A stretch of DNA of 7,282 bases, taken from positions 1 through 7,282 of the forward strand of contig DVGD01000195.1 in assembly GCA_018712905.1 (NCBI GenBank), given 5' to 3'. The position numbers were made by a program, and so were the translations under genes. Source of the stretch: Candidatus Avoscillospira stercoripullorum. Lineage in GTDB: Bacteria; Bacillota; Clostridia; Oscillospirales; Oscillospiraceae. The notes beneath the pieces are model-generated. The model did not search any database and was not told where the DNA came from. It saw only the letters and a program-made list of their open reading frames with translations. Positions 5,280 to 7,282 of this stretch are shown one piece after another. Each line of letters opens with the position of its first letter. The stretch's first letter is position 1.

Positions 5280-6509
5280 TTACATAAACTTGTCAATCTT
5301 CTTGGCGATTTTGACCCGCATCTTCCGGGCGGGGGAGTCCTCTTCCCATACCGACCACTGGGTGTTGACCAGAGTTTTGACCATGCCCTGCCACATCATG
5401 AGGTGCGCCTCAGGCACATTCTTGGTGCCGGTGATCTCAAGACCTGTGCGGTCGATGACCAGCACTACCTCCTCGCGGTTAAAAGCCTCCACCTCGTATT
5501 TGCATACCAGCGACTGGAGCAAAATCTCAATGAGACCGCCCAGAATCCGTCCGTCTTCTCCCACGCTGTCCGGCACGCCCAGGTAGTCCCGGCAGGCCTT
5601 GATGGCGTAGCGCTCGCCGAACATGGCCTTGCCGGCCGCCTCCAGGACGCATTTGAGAATGTGATCGGCCTGGGTCTGGGTCACATATTCCCGCTTCACC
5701 GCCTCGGCAATGGCCGGGAGAATATACAGCGATGCGGCGGTGGACATGTTGACCATTTGGTTGCTAGAATCAGTTTCATTGTTGGTGCCGTTCACAAAGT
5801 GGTAGTTGCACTCCTCGCGGAACATCATGGACTCGCTGACGCAGTCCTCCTCCTCGGTATACTTCTTATAGTCCTCGGTGACCGCGGGGCCAAAGCTCTC
5901 CCATAGAGCATGGGGCGGGGCGGGGTATTTTTCCCGGGACTCGGCAATGATGCGGCAGTGGCGGTCGCCGCAGCCCTTGGCCTCCACCATGAGATAGTCC
6001 ATGGTGGGACCCTTCCGGCGGCGCTCAGCGGAGGCATCGGCCTGCCCCTGGAGGGACATGGTGGTGGTACGGCACAGCTCCGAGCCGCAGATATCCCAGT
6101 CGCAGACGTCCAGCTCCTTCTCAGCCCGGTAGGTGCCGAAGTCCTGGCAGCGGCCGCACATCAGAAGGGCGTCGTCGCCCTTGTCGCCGATGAGCGCGCC
6201 GGCAAACTGGCCGCACATGAAGGGATGGATGCCGAAGCCGTCGTCGTTGCCGTAGAGCTGGCCGGTGGCGTAGAGCCGGGCGTAGGCTTCCTCGCACATC
6301 ATCTGGGCGCGCTGGGCATAGTCCGGCACCATAATGCGAAGCGCCTGGGTGGCGGCGGCGCTGAGCACGGACTCAAAGCGGCTGGCGTAGTGGAGCGCCT
6401 CCTGATAGGAATAGAGCTTGTTCCATGGAGACTGCACGGCGTTGAAGGTGGAAAATCCAGCGCCTTCGCCGCTGTTTTTGGGAATTCTTTCATCGATTTT
6501 CTGACCCAT
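5280..6509 (-). CDS. Cysteine-rich protein of unknown function
   Basis: This is a 409-residue protein I do not recognise. It looks soluble, with no signal peptide or membrane helix. The N-terminal half is rich in cysteine: C99, C118-x2-C121, C136, C141, C146, and GCGDRHC with C180 and C185. The last motif, in VEAKGCGDRHCRII, resembles cysteine motifs of V4R/ATC-hydrolase-like small-molecule-binding domains, but this is a weak likeness. The second half (about 210-409) is mainly helical, with NGTNNETDSSNQMVN near 240-254 and a conserved-looking VVLVIDRTGLE followed by EAHLMMWQGMVKTLVN. The ATG at 6509 has GGAGG inside the end of the SDR gene and starts two bases after its stop; an open frame back to 6752 only overlaps the SDR. 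Close coupling to the SDR and GcvT-like genes suggests a shared pathway. It could bind a metal, an iron-sulfur cluster or the substrate. Confidence 0.88.
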   Translation of the reverse strand: MGQKIDERIPKNSGEGAGFSTFNAVQSPWNKLYSYQEALHYASRFESVLSAAATQALRIMVPDYAQRAQMMCEEAYARLYATGQLYGNDDGFGIHPFMCGQFAGALIGDKGDDALLMCGRCQDFGTYRAEKELDVCDWDICGSELCRTTTMSLQGQADASAERRRKGPTMDYLMVEAKGCGDRHCRIIAESREKYPAPPHALWESFGPAVTEDYKKYTEEEDCVSESMMFREECNYHFVNGTNNETDSSNQMVNMSTAASLYILPAIAEAVKREYVTQTQADHILKCVLEAAGKAMFGERYAIKACRDYLGVPDSVGEDGRILGGLIEILLQSLVCKYEVEAFNREEVVLVIDRTGLEITGTKNVPEAHLMMWQGMVKTLVNTQWSVWEEDSPARKMRVKIAKKIDKFM

Positions 6510-6511
6510 AA

Positions 6512-7282
6512 TTATGCCTCCTCTTCCAGGGTTTCGGGATACTGCTCGATGGCCGCCTGGTACTTTACGATGTTGTGGGACATACCGGCGTCGGCCACCA
6601 CGATTTCGCCGGTCATGCCGTCGGACATGGGGGTGCTCATGGCATAGGCCACGATGGCCACGGTGTCCACGGCCTGGGTGCCGTCGTTCTGCCAGACCAT
6701 CAGCTCTTCGTAGAACTCGTCCTGCTTCTCCTCGGACAGCCCTTGGGCGCACATATTGGAGGATGCGCCAGCCGTGACCATGCCGCCGGGCGCCACCACG
6801 TTGACCATGATGCCGAAGCGCTTGAGCTCCTTGGCTGCCTCAATGGCCAGGGAGTTGACGCCGCCCTTGGAGGCCGCATAGTGGGGATAGCCGCCGAACA
6901 CCGGATAGGGGAGCCAGGCGGAATTGGAGGAGATCAGGGTGATTTTGCCGTGGATTTTGTGGTCGATCATGTACTGGCTCACGTGCTTGATGCCCAGAAA
7001 CGCACCGGTGATATTGGTGTCAATGACCCGGCGGAACTCCGCCTCGGGCAGGTCGTAGATATGGGCATAGCTCCATACGGCGGCGCTGTTGACGAAGATG
7101 TCCACGGAGCCGAAGGTCTTGTCCGCGGTTTCCACCAGGTGAATCATATCCTCCTCCTGGCGCACGTCGGTGCGGCAGAATACCACCCGGTCAGCGCCGA
7201 ATCCCGCCTCGGCCAGGATGGGCAGGGTGTAGTCCCCCTTCTTCTGGGAACTGCCGGCGATCACCACATTGGCGCCGCCCTG
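6512..7282 (-). CDS. SDR-family NAD(P)-dependent oxidoreductase, 5' end cut
   Basis: 256 residues are visible, and the beginning lies beyond the right edge. The reading frame is open to base 7282, so the GTG at 7267 is not the start. The missing part would hold the TGxxxGIG cofactor loop; the first visible residues (GGANVVIAGSS) are the usual second beta strand. Present are DIFVNSAA (NNAG-like), the DTNITGAF helix, SSNSA with the catalytic serine, YAASK with the catalytic Tyr and Lys (visible residues 135 and 139), and VNVVAPGG. The C-terminus has GEIVVADAGMSHN followed by a tail of about 20 residues. This is a classical short-chain dehydrogenase/reductase acting on an alcohol or ketone. It precedes the cysteine-rich gene with a 2-bp gap, so they are cotranscribed and probably translationally coupled. 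Cofactor preference cannot be judged without the N-terminus. Confidence 0.92.
   Translation of the reverse strand, partial: QGGANVVIAGSSQKKGDYTLPILAEAGFGADRVVFCRTDVRQEEDMIHLVETADKTFGSVDIFVNSAAVWSYAHIYDLPEAEFRRVIDTNITGAFLGIKHVSQYMIDHKIHGKITLISSNSAWLPYPVFGGYPHYAASKGGVNSLAIEAAKELKRFGIMVNVVAPGGMVTAGASSNMCAQGLSEEKQDEFYEELMVWQNDGTQAVDTVAIVAYAMSTPMSDGMTGEIVVADAGMSHNIVKYQAAIEQYPETLEEEA

Noticed and set aside
5910..6647. 245-codon plus-strand frame opposite the SDR/cysteine-rich junction
   Set aside because: It is antisense to two well-supported genes, alanine/glycine/histidine-rich, spans their junction, and shows no family motif.
6510..6752. Longer start for the 409-residue protein
   Set aside because: This stretch lies entirely inside the SDR gene on the same strand in another frame and reads as arginine/glycine-rich shadow sequence. 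The 6509 ATG has a proper ribosome site.

Overview
The window looks like chromosome from an anaerobic, moderately GC-rich member of the Firmicutes (class Clostridia, perhaps Oscillospiraceae-like). This is inferred from strong AGGAGG-type ribosome binding sites, short intergenic gaps, a CooC-type nickel ATPase, a DUF3786 protein and a GcvT-like methyltransferase. No rRNA or other marker gene is present, so the assignment is tentative.

Layout from left to right. Positions 1-180 hold no gene. They carry a large imperfect palindrome (1-94) and two smaller hairpins. Positions 181-2761 are a tight four-gene minus-strand operon, in transcription order: a CooC-like ATPase, a 63-residue zinc-ribbon protein, a DUF3786 protein, and a radical SAM protein of the spore-photoproduct-lyase-like family. 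A TetR-family regulator (2929-3540) is read divergently. The region between them contains overlapping divergent promoters and a perfect 22-bp palindrome that is the obvious operator candidate. Behind the regulator, on the same strand, lies a DUF1349 gene (3589-4179) interrupted by one in-frame UAG codon. A 12-bp perfect-stem terminator (4184-4220) separates it from a second, convergent minus-strand operon: an SDR-family dehydrogenase (cut by the right edge), a cysteine-rich 409-residue protein of unknown function, and a GcvT-like methyltransferase.

How the genes may work together. CooC, the zinc ribbon and DUF3786 are the sort of accessory proteins found around carbon monoxide dehydrogenase/acetyl-CoA synthase and corrinoid methyltransferase systems, but no catalytic partner is visible here. 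The left operon therefore reads as a maturation or activation cassette under its own TetR switch. The right operon reads as a catabolic unit in which a folate-type methyl or one-carbon transfer (GcvT-like) is joined to an NAD(P)-linked oxidation or reduction (SDR) and an undescribed cysteine-rich protein. Both suggest one-carbon metabolism. The link between the two operons is proximity only. The substrate cannot be read from the sequence.
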